Source of the DNA: Noviherbaspirillum pedocola
Lineage (GTDB): Bacteria; Pseudomonadota; Gammaproteobacteria; Burkholderiales; Burkholderiaceae_D
Reading direction: 5' to 3'
DNA: 64,000 bases
Assembly (NCBI RefSeq): GCF_016632335.1
Contig: NZ_JAEPBG010000001.1
Span: 372,001-436,000 of the forward strand
Positions 47,214 to 57,384 of the stretch are shown in pieces. The notes below the pieces were generated by a model. The model saw only the letters and a program-made list of their open reading frames with translations. It was not told where the DNA came from and did no database searches. Made by a program: the position numbers and the translations under genes. Each line of letters opens with the position of its first letter. Position 1 is the stretch's first letter.

Positions 47214-48512
47214 TCAGACTCCAATAAGACGACGCGACAAGGCAGAGCTGATGCCGGGATCGCGGTAATTCAAAAATTCATGCAGGCGCGGATAGCCTGT
47301 TTCGAAGAGGTCGCGCGGCATGCGCGCATCCTTGGCCGGATAAAGGCGTCCGCCGGCCTCGCGCACGACCGCATCCAGGCGCTCGAACAGCTTCAAGGTG
47401 CGTTCGCCGCGATTGGCGAAATCCAGCGCCAGCGTCACGCCCGGTTGCGCAAAACTCAGCATGCCCGGCGCCTGTCGATCGCCAAAGGTCTTGAGCACCG
47501 CCAGGAACGATCCATCGCCGGAGCGCGCAATCTCGCGCAGCATTGCCGCAGTCGCTTCCCTGCCGTTCTCGCGCGGCACCACGCTCTGATACTGGAAGAA
47601 CCCGCGCGGACCATACATGCGGTTCCATTCGAGCAGATTGTCCAGCGGGTAGAAGAAAGACTCGTAGTGAGCGACTCCCCGGCCCGCCTTCCATTTCTTC
47701 ATGTGGAAATAAGCCATGTTGAATGGGCGCAGCGTGAGCTGGTTCACCATGGAAATCGGTGGCACCAGGGGCATCGTGCGCACCTTGCCTTTCGGCGCGG
47801 GCGCATCGACGCCGGTTGCCGGGTTGGCGCGCATGAATATGCCGCGTCCGCCGTCCCCGGCAATGCAATCGATCCAAGAGACCGTATGTTCCCAGCCGGC
47901 TTCGGAATCGTCGGCGAGACGAAAGAATTCATCGAGGTTGGCGTAAGGCAGGGTTTCGGTATCCAGCCACGGGCCGCTGATCCGGCGCAGGCGAATCGCC
48001 GCCTCGGTAACTACCCCGGTCAGCCCGAGCCCGCCCACGGTTGCCGCGAACCAGTCGGGCATCAGGTCCGGGCCGCACTCGATGACTTCGCCGTCGGTAC
48101 GCAACAAGCGCAGGCGCAACACATGGTCACCGAAAGACCCGTGCACATGATGGTTCTTGCCGTGCACATCATTGGCGATGGCGCCACCCACGGTGACCAG
48201 CTGCGTGCCCGGAGTAACCGGCAGCGTCCATCCGCGCGGAATCATCAGGCGCTGGATATCCCGCAACAGCACGCCCGCTTCGCAGACCAGCATGCCTGTA
48301 GCTTCATCGAAGCTGATGAGATGATCGAGTGCCGTGGTGTTCCACAAAATGCCGCCGGGATTGAGGCAGGCATCGCCATAGCTGCGGCCCATGCCATGAG
48401 CCAGACCCGGCCGATGCGCGGCCAGCGCAGCCGCGATGCCCGAGCGCTCGCGCAGCATGACCACCTGGTGGGGATCGGCCGACAGCCTGCCCCATGATGA
48501 CACCGGCCTCAT
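47214..48512 (-). CDS. dprE1: FAD-dependent oxidoreductase, DprE1-like (decaprenylphosphoryl-ribose 2-epimerase subunit type)
   Basis: A 432-aa vanillyl-alcohol-oxidase-type flavoprotein. The FAD-binding loops are GMGRSYGDACLNPGG (residues ~40-54) and PVTPGTQLVTVGGAIANDVHGKNHHVHGSFGDHV (~98-131), nearly those of Mycobacterium DprE1. Substrate-domain motifs include RGFFQYQSVVP, GRLYPAKDARMPRDLFETGYPRLHEF and a C-terminal RRL. DprE1 oxidises the 2'-OH of polyprenyl-phosphoryl-D-ribose in the periplasm or membrane. It overlaps gtrA by 4 bases at its start and is 2 bases from dprE2. The alternative, a general FAD/FMN oxidoreductase, is less likely given neighbours. Confidence 0.88.
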   Translation of the reverse strand: MRPVSSWGRLSADPHQVVMLRERSGIAAALAAHRPGLAHGMGRSYGDACLNPGGILWNTTALDHLISFDEATGMLVCEAGVLLRDIQRLMIPRGWTLPVTPGTQLVTVGGAIANDVHGKNHHVHGSFGDHVLRLRLLRTDGEVIECGPDLMPDWFAATVGGLGLTGVVTEAAIRLRRISGPWLDTETLPYANLDEFFRLADDSEAGWEHTVSWIDCIAGDGGRGIFMRANPATGVDAPAPKGKVRTMPLVPPISMVNQLTLRPFNMAYFHMKKWKAGRGVAHYESFFYPLDNLLEWNRMYGPRGFFQYQSVVPRENGREATAAMLREIARSGDGSFLAVLKTFGDRQAPGMLSFAQPGVTLALDFANRGERTLKLFERLDAVVREAGGRLYPAKDARMPRDLFETGYPRLHEFLNYRDPGISSALSRRLIGV

Positions 48513-48910
48513 GACGCCGCGACCTTGAAGACGTAACGCTTGTCGAGCTGGTACTTGGTCAGATAACCGATCGCCAACCCGATCACGCCGCCGAGATAGC
48601 GCATTTCCTTGGTGCCGAACGCATGCTGGAACGCGAACTCCATGCCCCAGAAGATGACGGTCGTCGCCAGTCCCATCACGCTGTAGAGGATGAAAGTGCG
48701 GCCGTCATGCGCGGCATTTTGCGCACGGAAACAAAAAATATAACGTTTATCCAGCACGTACTTCATGACCAGGCCAACGGCGGTGCCGAACAGGATGGAA
48801 AGAAATATGCTGAAAGCGCCGGAATACAGACGCACCACAAGGTCTTGGGCTGCAAGGTTTGCCATAGTGGCGATTAATGCGAGAATCACATAGGTAATGG
48901 CTAGCTTCAT
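48509..48910 (-). CDS. GtrA-family membrane protein
   Basis: A 133-aa protein with four membrane helices in the GtrA/DPMS3 pattern: MKLAITYVILALIATMANLAAQDLVVRL, then TAVGLVMKYVLDKRYIF, FILYSVMGLATTVIFWGMEFAF and LGGVIGLAIGYLTKYQLDKRYVF. The paired KYxLDKRYxF motifs are the family signature. GtrA proteins help move or present polyprenyl-phosphate sugars; the mycobacterial member Rv3789 lies directly before dprE1-dprE2, as here. ATG at 48910 is preferred over TTG at 48922. The gene overlaps dprE1 and is divergent from ubiA with only 50 bases between, so the two operons share one short promoter region. Confidence 0.88.
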   Translation of the reverse strand: MKLAITYVILALIATMANLAAQDLVVRLYSGAFSIFLSILFGTAVGLVMKYVLDKRYIFCFRAQNAAHDGRTFILYSVMGLATTVIFWGMEFAFQHAFGTKEMRYLGGVIGLAIGYLTKYQLDKRYVFKVAAS

Positions 48911-48960
48911 TGGCAAACGCAATATGTTCCAGAAATCATATCAATCAATAGGTTTTTTTC

Positions 48961-49854
48961 ATGCATGATACCTTAGCGCGGAGGTCCTCCCTGGCTCAGC
49001 TTGCCGGCCTCATCAAGCTGATGCGGCCCAAACAATGGGTGAAAAATGGATTTGTCTTAGCTCCACTCATCTTCTCCGGCGAGTTTCTCAACTCACACTC
49101 GATCAGCCGCTCGATCGTAACCGCGCTGCTGTTCTGCGCCGCCTCATCGGCAACTTATATCATCAATGACACTGCCGACATTGAGCGGGATCGGTTACAC
49201 CCGACGAAGTCCAAGAAGCGCCCGCTGGCAGCCGGCATTGTCACGGTGCCAATGGCCATGGGGCTGCTTGCCCTGCTGTACGGCGTACTTGTTTGGGGCT
49301 GGTTCCTGGAACCGAAGGCGGTGCAGGTCATCGTGGCTTACATGGCGCTGAACCTTGCGTATACTTTCGTGTTGAAGCATCAACCGGTCATTGACATCTT
49401 CACGATCGCCATTGGCTTTGTGCTGCGCGTCTACGCCGGCGCTACCGCCCTTGCTGTACCCGTCTCTTCCTGGATGTTCGTGACGACTTTGTGCTTGGCA
49501 TTGTTCCTTGCGGCGGTCAAGCGACGCCAGGAATTGCATCAAAGCGGCACGGAAGGGCGGAAGGTTCTGGAGCAATACTCCCTGTCCCTGGTGGATCGCT
49601 ATGCCGAGATGTCTGCCACCGGCGCACTGCTTTTCTACAGCATGTTCGTCATGTCGGCCCGGCCGCAACTGATTATCACCGTGCCGCTCGTGCTGTTTGG
49701 CCTGTTTCGCTATTGGTATGTCGTTGAAAAACTTCAAGGCGGTGAATCGCCGACCGATGCGTTGCTCGCTGACTGGCAGTTGCTCATGACGGTCGTGCTA
49801 TGGATAGGAATCTGCGCCTGGGCGCTGTGGCCGGTGGCGCGGGGTGCGGCATGA
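48961..49854 (+). CDS. UbiA-family polyprenyl-phosphate phosphoribosyltransferase (DPPR synthase-like)
   Basis: A 297-aa UbiA prenyltransferase with about nine membrane helices. The start SLAQLAGLIKLMRPKQWVKN and the metal/pyrophosphate site INDTADIERDRLHPTKSKKRPLAAG (N69, D70, D73, D77) match the decaprenyl-phosphate phosphoribosyltransferase subgroup (Rv3806c, Azorhizobium NoeC). The second motif is YTFVLKHQPVIDIFTIAIGFVLRVYAGA. The reaction would be PRPP plus polyprenyl phosphate to polyprenyl-phosphoryl-5-phosphoribose, the first step toward lipid-linked D-arabinose. It overlaps the next gene by ATGA. The phosphoribosyl donor is inferred from the subgroup and from the dprE-like genes next door. 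Confidence 0.87.
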   Translation: MHDTLARRSSLAQLAGLIKLMRPKQWVKNGFVLAPLIFSGEFLNSHSISRSIVTALLFCAASSATYIINDTADIERDRLHPTKSKKRPLAAGIVTVPMAMGLLALLYGVLVWGWFLEPKAVQVIVAYMALNLAYTFVLKHQPVIDIFTIAIGFVLRVYAGATALAVPVSSWMFVTTLCLALFLAAVKRRQELHQSGTEGRKVLEQYSLSLVDRYAEMSATGALLFYSMFVMSARPQLIITVPLVLFGLFRYWYVVEKLQGGESPTDALLADWQLLMTVVLWIGICAWALWPVARGAA

Positions 49855-50267
49855 CGCTCGCCTATGTCATCACACCCTTCGCCGCCTGGTTCGTGGCCGG
49901 CGTCATGAAATTCATCATCAACAGCATCAAGGCCGGCAAGCTGGCCTTCGGTCTGGTCGGCTACGGCGGTTTGCCGAGCAATCACAGTGCCATCGTCAGC
50001 AGCACGGCGGCCCTGATCGCCTTTCGCGAAGGCATTGGAGATCCCGCTTTCGGAGCGGCGCTGACGCTGGCATTCATCGTCATGCTCGACGCGAACAGCC
50101 TGCGCAGGCAGGTTGGCAAGCATGCCGCCGCGATCAACCGGCTCAATGCCGCGTCCTCGAAAAACGACATGCTGCGCGAGCGCATGGGGCATAGCCGTAT
50201 TGAAATCGCGGCTGGCGTGCTGGTGGGTATTCTTGTTGCCGCTGCGGTCAACCGGCTGATTACCTAA
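49851..50267 (+). CDS. Divergent PAP2-family (DUF212) membrane phosphatase
   Basis: A 138-aa membrane protein of the divergent PAP2 family. Conserved parts are AYVITPFAAWFVAGVMKFIINSIKAGKLAFGLVGYGGLPSNHSAIVSSTAALIAFREG (GGLPSNHSA phosphatase motif) and AFIVMLDANSLRRQVGKHAAAIN, then RERMGHSRIEIAAGVLVG with the second His motif. The start ATG at 49851 overlaps the UbiA stop; longer frames are unlikely. It is well placed to remove the 5-phosphate of polyprenyl-phosphoryl-5-phosphoribose, the step attributed to the PAP2 protein Rv3807c in mycobacteria. That role is inferred from its coupling to the UbiA-type gene. Confidence 0.85.
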   Translation: MTLAYVITPFAAWFVAGVMKFIINSIKAGKLAFGLVGYGGLPSNHSAIVSSTAALIAFREGIGDPAFGAALTLAFIVMLDANSLRRQVGKHAAAINRLNAASSKNDMLRERMGHSRIEIAAGVLVGILVAAAVNRLIT

Positions 50268-50632
50268 AAACGGCCCTGATAATGGGCTGCAGCGACGAGC
50301 TACTAAGGAAACGCAAAGTAAGACGACAATGTTGGCCGTGCCAACTAGAAAACATGCGACTTGGGCACGTGGTTCTGTCGCCTACTTGCCGCCCGGTAAG
50401 TAAGATGCCCGTCTCCAATCTCGGATATTCCACCACTCTCTTGCAAAAGTGTTGAGATATAATGCCGCCTTTTTCAGCCGCTGAACAAAATACCACTAGG
50501 CAATCCTAAAAGTGCCGGCGGCTCGGCGGCATGGCATCAGGGTTGGATACCTCTTCGGCTATCTTTGCCGCCATGCTTCCCGTATTCGCTCTCTCCGGTG
50601 ACAAATCACTACAGTTCGGAACAAGGAATTTC
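50268..50632 (+). promoter_or_regulatory. Intergenic region ahead of manC with a candidate -10 box
   Basis: A 365-base stretch without a convincing gene between the arabinose-donor genes and the rhamnan operon. A perfect TATAAT lies at 50458-50463, but no -35 box is at the right distance (TTGCAA at 50441 is only 11 bases upstream), so promoter status is weak. The manC start is preceded by AAGGAATTTC at 50623-50632. The region probably contains the promoter of the operon that follows. Confidence 0.35.
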
Positions 50633-52051
50633 ATGACGCTCATCCCCACCATCCTTTGCGGCGGCGCAGGCTCGCGGCTCTGGCCGGTCTCCCGCGAATT
50701 GCATCCCAAGCCTTTCATTCGTCTGGCGGATGGCCAGAGCCTGCTGCAAAAAGCGTTCTTGCGCGGCGCGGCGCTTGCGGATGCGAAGGAGATCCTAACC
50801 GTCACCAACCGAGATCTGTATTTCAAGACTGAGGACGACTTCCGCGAAGTCAACGCGGACAAGATGCCGACCTCGTACATCCTTGAACCCTTTGGCCGCA
50901 ATACCGCAGCGGCGATCGCGTCTGCCGCACTGCATGTTGCCGCCTCGCATGACGAAGATGCGTTGCTGCTGGTACTGGCTGCAGACCATCTGATTGTCGA
51001 CCAGCGAGCCTTCAACGACGCGGTGGAAGAGGCGAAAACCCTCGCTGCACGGGGAAAGCTGGTGACTTTCGGTATCCGGCCGGACGCACCAGAAACCGGT
51101 TACGGCTACATCGAAGCCGAAGGCAACGACGTGCTGCGTTTCGTCGAAAAGCCATCGCGCGAGAAGGCGCAGCAATACCTGGATTCCGGCCGCTTCCTTT
51201 GGAACTCCGGTATGTTCTGCTTTGCCGCAGGCGCGATTCTGCGCGCGATGGAGAAACACTGCCCGGACATTCTTGAAGCCACGCAGGCCTGCATGCGTCA
51301 ACTGCGCACCGCTGAAGGCAAGTGCCTGACGCAGATGGAATTGCCGGCGGAGTATTTCGAAAAGGTGCGCGAGGACTCGATCGATTACGCGGTGATGGAA
51401 AAGGCCGCCAATGTCGCGGTCGTTCCCTGCAGCATCGGCTGGAGCGACATCGGTTCCTGGACCGCGATCGGCAATCTGACCGAGGCCGACGCCGAAGGCA
51501 ACCGAGTCGAAGGCGAAGTGCTGCTGCATGATGTATCGAATTGCTATATCCAGAGCCGTGACCGCTTGGTGGGCGCAGTTGGTGTCGATAACTTGGTTAT
51601 CATCGACACCCCGGACGCGTTGCTGGTGGCTGACCGCTTGCGTGCGCAGGACGTCAAGCACATCTATGCAAAGCTGAAAGCCTCCGGCCATGAAGCGCAC
51701 CAATTGCACCGGACGGTGCACCGTCCATGGGGAACCTATACGGTGCTGGAAGACGGACCGCGCTTCAAGATCAAGCGTATCGTGGTCAAGCCGGGCGCGA
51801 GCCTGAGCCTGCAGATGCATCATCACCGCAGTGAGCACTGGATTGTGGTCAGTGGCATGGCCAAGGTGGTGAATGGCGATAAGGAGTTGTTCGTTAATAC
51901 GAACGAGTCGACGTTTATTCCGGCGGCGCACAAGCATCGACTGGAGAACCCGGGCGTACTGGATCTGGTGATGATCGAGGTGCAGAGCGGTGAATATCTA
52001 GGAGAGGACGATATCGTGCGGTTTGAGGATGTTTATGGGCGGGTCAGTTAA
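50633..52051 (+). CDS. manC: Mannose-1-phosphate guanylyltransferase / mannose-6-phosphate isomerase
   Basis: A 472-aa bifunctional enzyme (type II, AlgA/WbpW). The N-terminal nucleotidyltransferase has PTILCGGAGSRLWPVSRELHPKPF and the substrate loop RFVEKPSREKAQQYL, with LWNSGMFCFAAG and SIGWSDIGSW. The C-terminal cupin isomerase domain has HRPWGTYTVLEDGPRFKIKRIVVKPGASLSLQMHHHRSEHWIVVSG with the metal His residues. It makes GDP-mannose, the precursor for Gmd. The start at 50633 follows a clear ribosome-binding site; an upstream frame to 50531 is not supported. First gene of the rightward operon. Confidence 0.95.
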   Translation: MTLIPTILCGGAGSRLWPVSRELHPKPFIRLADGQSLLQKAFLRGAALADAKEILTVTNRDLYFKTEDDFREVNADKMPTSYILEPFGRNTAAAIASAALHVAASHDEDALLLVLAADHLIVDQRAFNDAVEEAKTLAARGKLVTFGIRPDAPETGYGYIEAEGNDVLRFVEKPSREKAQQYLDSGRFLWNSGMFCFAAGAILRAMEKHCPDILEATQACMRQLRTAEGKCLTQMELPAEYFEKVREDSIDYAVMEKAANVAVVPCSIGWSDIGSWTAIGNLTEADAEGNRVEGEVLLHDVSNCYIQSRDRLVGAVGVDNLVIIDTPDALLVADRLRAQDVKHIYAKLKASGHEAHQLHRTVHRPWGTYTVLEDGPRFKIKRIVVKPGASLSLQMHHHRSEHWIVVSGMAKVVNGDKELFVNTNESTFIPAAHKHRLENPGVLDLVMIEVQSGEYLGEDDIVRFEDVYGRVS

Positions 52052-52151
52052 CTGACTTGTGGCTTGATCCCAGCGGCTATTGCTGCTTTCCTAGGACCGC
52101 GAGGTATAGACGGGATTGGCCCTATTTCACCGTATTAATGCGATTATCTAA

Positions 52152-54066
<1,915 letters not shown>

Positions 54067-54067
<1 letters not shown>

Positions 54068-55236
54068 TGCGGCTTGCCTTCAACGCTACATCGCTATTGT
54101 CGCCGCTCACCGGCATAGGGCAATACAGCAGACAACTCGCACTGGGCCTGAAACGCCGCAATGATATAGATGCCAGTTTCTTCTATGGAGCGGCATGGCA
54201 AAAGGAAGTACGGAACGAGGCGATGCCAGGTGCGGCAACAGTGCTTCCCTGGATAAGGAAACACGTTCCCCTATCCTATACGCTGCGTCGATTCATTCAG
54301 GAACACCGATTTGATGCAGGAACACGACTTCAGAAATTCGACGTTTATCACGAACCGAATATTCTGCCTTTACCGTTCGACGGCCCAAATGTCGTAACGG
54401 TTCATGACCTTTCCTGGATACGCTTTCCGGAAATGCACCCGATGGAACGGGTTCGCGCAATGAATAAATACTTCGAGCCCGGACTTCATCGTGCAACTGT
54501 GGTGTTGACTGACTCGGAATTCGTCAAACGTGAAGTGGTCGAAACGTTCGGCATTGACCCCGAGCGTATTCAACCCATTCCGCTCGGTGTCGAATCGCTG
54601 TTTCGTCCTAGGTCAGCACACGAAATCCGCGCTACTCTCGAGCGCAACGGGCTTGCGTATGGCAAATATCTTCTTGCGGTCGGCACTCTTGAACCTCGCA
54701 AAAATTTATCTCTCGCGCTGCGATCGTACGCGCGCCTGCCAGAACGTGTCAGAAAACATTTTCCACTAGTACTGGTCGGAATGAAGGGCTGGCTTACTTC
54801 CAGCCTTGAAACACAGTTGGCGCCGATGCTGCAATCAGGTGAAGTCAAACAACTAGGATACTTAACTCGGGAAGAGCTTGCGTACGTGATCGCGGGCGCT
54901 ACTTCTCTCGTCTACCCTTCCGTCTATGAAGGCTTTGGCTTGCCACCACTGGAAGCAATGGCATCGGCGGTACCAGTGATTGCATCCAATGTTTCATCCA
55001 TCCCGGAAGTAGTTGGCGACACTGGTATTTTAATTGACCCTCTGGACGTCGGAGCAGCCACGGATGCAATGCGTTCGCTTATAGATGACGACAATCTCAG
55101 AGAAAAACTAGCTTTGAAAGCGCTGGAGCGAAGTAGGGATTTTACTTGGGAAAAATGTATAGATCGCACAATACAATCCTACTATCAAGCTATCGACGCG
55201 CATCCTGCCTCTACTCTGAATAAGATAACCATTTAA
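54067..55236 (+). CDS. Glycosyltransferase family 4 (WbpY-like, rhamnosyl/mannosyltransferase)
   Basis: A 389-aa GT-B glycosyltransferase. The N domain has FNATSLLSPLTGIGQYSRQLALGL and FDVYHEPNILPLPFDGPNVVTVHDLSWIRFPEMHP. The C domain has YLLAVGTLEPRKNLSLAL and the EGFGLPPLEAMASAVPVIAS donor site (E-x7-E), with SSIPEVVGDTGILIDP. The GTLEPRKN and HDLSWIRFPEMHP motifs are close to WbpY/WbpX of the Pseudomonas A-band cluster and E. coli WbdB/WbdC. It probably adds D-rhamnose from GDP-D-rhamnose early in chain building, on the cytoplasmic face. ATG at 54067 overlaps the rmd stop by one base. Confidence 0.88.
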
Positions 55237-55342
55237 TTCTTGCAGACGAACTTAACTAAAACATTCGAAATCCCATCGCGGTGGAAAATAAAAGCACACT
55301 TGTAAACGCATCAAAAGTATTGGGACTATCAAGGAACACTGT

Positions 55343-56137
55343 ATGTTAGGAATGTTATCGAGTGCTTGGCGTTATCGCTTCTTTATTTTTTCGTCCGTCA
55401 AGACAGAATTACGAACGAAATTCGTTCGCAGCCGGTTGGGCGGAATGTGGATGATCCTCAATCCGCTTTCTCAAGTGCTTATATTCGCTTTCGTCCTTTC
55501 CGCAGTTTTGTCCGCAAAACTGCCGGGAATCGACAATCGATATGCGTATGCGATTTATTTGATGTCAGGCACCTTGGGATGGTCTTTGTTTTCCGAAATA
55601 ATAAACCGGTGCCTAACGATTTTTATTGACAACAGCAATATTCTTAAAAAACTGGCGTTCCCTAAAATTGCTTTGCCTCTCATTGTGACGGGCAGTGCGC
55701 TAGTCAATAACCTTTTGCTTTTTGCAGCGATCTTGGCAATATTTAGCCTCCTCGGCCACGCGCCCGGCACAGCTCTGATCTGGCTACCGGCGCTAATGAT
55801 AGTAAATATAGCGCTTGCCTTGGGCTTAGGACTCACCTTAGGGGTTCTGAATGTTTTCATGCGAGATATTGGCCAAGTAGTCCCGGTCATACTGCAGTTT
55901 GTTTATTGGTTCACGCCGGTGGTCTATATGGCTAATATCATTCCTGTCGCATATCGGAGTTGGCTGGCGCTTAATCCATTAATTCCCATTATTACCGGAT
56001 ATCAGCAAATTCTTCTATACAACCGCCATCCTGATTGGACTGCACTCGGGCCGGTTGTTATCCTAGCTTTATTCCTATTGGTATTTTCCCTATTTCTGTT
56101 TCGGAAAGCCAATCCTGAAATGGTAGACCAATTATGA
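55343..56137 (+). CDS. wzm: O-polysaccharide ABC transporter permease
   Basis: A 264-aa ABC-2 type permease with about six membrane helices. The start YRFFIFSSVKTELRTKFVRSRLGGMWMILNPLSQVLIFAFVLSAVL is the Wzm signature. FINIILKKLAFPKIALPL-like text, FMRDIGQVVPVILQFVYWFTPVVYM and LNPLIPIITGYQQILLYNRHPDW follow. With Wzt it exports lipid-linked O-polysaccharide made completely in the cytoplasm. It is 106 bases after the GT4 gene and overlaps wzt by ATGA. Confidence 0.95.
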   Translation: MLGMLSSAWRYRFFIFSSVKTELRTKFVRSRLGGMWMILNPLSQVLIFAFVLSAVLSAKLPGIDNRYAYAIYLMSGTLGWSLFSEIINRCLTIFIDNSNILKKLAFPKIALPLIVTGSALVNNLLLFAAILAIFSLLGHAPGTALIWLPALMIVNIALALGLGLTLGVLNVFMRDIGQVVPVILQFVYWFTPVVYMANIIPVAYRSWLALNPLIPIITGYQQILLYNRHPDWTALGPVVILALFLLVFSLFLFRKANPEMVDQL

Positions 56138-57384
56138 GCGGGAAATTGCACGTAAGCAACCTAGGAAAATCCTACCGTCATTGGGGTAGCGAATTACGCC
56201 GGTTTGCTTCATGGTTTTTCCCTTCGATTTCACCGCAGAAAGAACACTGGGTTTTGAAAGGTATTAGTTTCTCAATATCCCCAGGCGAGGCAGTCGGCAT
56301 TATTGGGCAAAATGGTGCTGGAAAAAGCACTCTGCTCAAGATAATTACTGGAACCACACAACCGACTGTCGGCGAAGTTCAGCTAACCGGACGGGTTGCG
56401 GCAATCCTAGAGCTGGGAATGGGATTTAATCCCGATCTGACAGGCCGCGAAAATGCATTTCACTCTGCCGGATTAATGGGATACAGCCGGATTGAGATCG
56501 AAAAGGCGATGCCGGAAATCGAGACGTTTGCGGAAGTTGGCAAATATTTTGATGAACCCGTTCGCACCTATTCAAGTGGTATGCAGATGCGAGTCGCGTT
56601 CAGTGTAGCGACAGCTTTTCTTCCGGACTTGCTTATCATTGATGAAGCCTTGTCTGTAGGCGACAGCTATTTTCAGCATAAAAGCTTCGACCGGATACGG
56701 CAGTTCCGTGACAGGGGCGTTTCCATCATGTTCGTCACGCATGGCATGGATGATGTCAGAACCCTTTGCGACCGTGTCATATTGCTCGAAGGCGGACGCG
56801 CCCTAAAGGATGGCCCGCCGGACGAAGTAGTGGACTTCTACAATGCGCTGATTGCAGAAAAGGAAAATACTAAACTTACGGTTGAACAGCGCCGAGAAAA
56901 AAATGGCTGGCTGCTTACCAGAAGCGGTAGCGGTGAAGCACGCGTAAAGTCACTCCAACTGCTAGACGCCAATACAGGAACCGATGTAGCTGTAGCGCAG
57001 GTTGGTCAGCGAGTACTGTTAAAACTGCAGGCAACGATCCATGCGGATATTGACAGGTTGGTTCTTGGTTACATGATTCGCGATAAACAAGGCCATGTTA
57101 TCTGGGGCACTAATACTTGGCATACCAGCCAGGTTGAACAAGACATCAAGGCTGGAGAAATTGTCACTTTCGAGCTCCCTTTCACATGCACGCTCGGGCC
57201 GGGCTCCTATTCAGTGTCTCCTGCTTTAGTCAGTTCGGATACCCACCTGACCGATAACTATGAATGGGTCGACAACCTACTTGTATTCGATGTGATTAAT
57301 GCAAGCAAGGAATACTTTATCGGCAGCAATTACCTTGACGCCCAGTTCAATATCTCCCGAAAAATTGAAGAAAGTACCGAATGA
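56134..57384 (+). CDS. wzt: O-polysaccharide ABC transporter ATPase with C-terminal carbohydrate-binding domain
   Basis: A 416-aa Wzt. The nucleotide-binding domain has Walker A GQNGAGKST (residues 58-66), signature YSSGMQMRVAF (~146-156) and Walker B LLIIDEALSVGD (~166-177). Residues ~270-416 form the Wzt_C beta-sandwich (VGQRVLLKLQATIHADIDRLVLGYMIRDKQGHVIWGTNTW), which in E. coli O9a binds the chemically capped chain end and gates export. Its presence implies a terminal modification on the glycan, consistent with the methyltransferase gene that overlaps its end (ATGA at 57381). Confidence 0.95.
   Translation: MSGKLHVSNLGKSYRHWGSELRRFASWFFPSISPQKEHWVLKGISFSISPGEAVGIIGQNGAGKSTLLKIITGTTQPTVGEVQLTGRVAAILELGMGFNPDLTGRENAFHSAGLMGYSRIEIEKAMPEIETFAEVGKYFDEPVRTYSSGMQMRVAFSVATAFLPDLLIIDEALSVGDSYFQHKSFDRIRQFRDRGVSIMFVTHGMDDVRTLCDRVILLEGGRALKDGPPDEVVDFYNALIAEKENTKLTVEQRREKNGWLLTRSGSGEARVKSLQLLDANTGTDVAVAQVGQRVLLKLQATIHADIDRLVLGYMIRDKQGHVIWGTNTWHTSQVEQDIKAGEIVTFELPFTCTLGPGSYSVSPALVSSDTHLTDNYEWVDNLLVFDVINASKEYFIGSNYLDAQFNISRKIEESTE

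Noticed and set aside
50441..50463. TTGCAA plus TATAAT as a standard promoter for manC
   Set aside because: The spacing of 11 bases is too short for sigma-70. Kept only as a weak -10 candidate.
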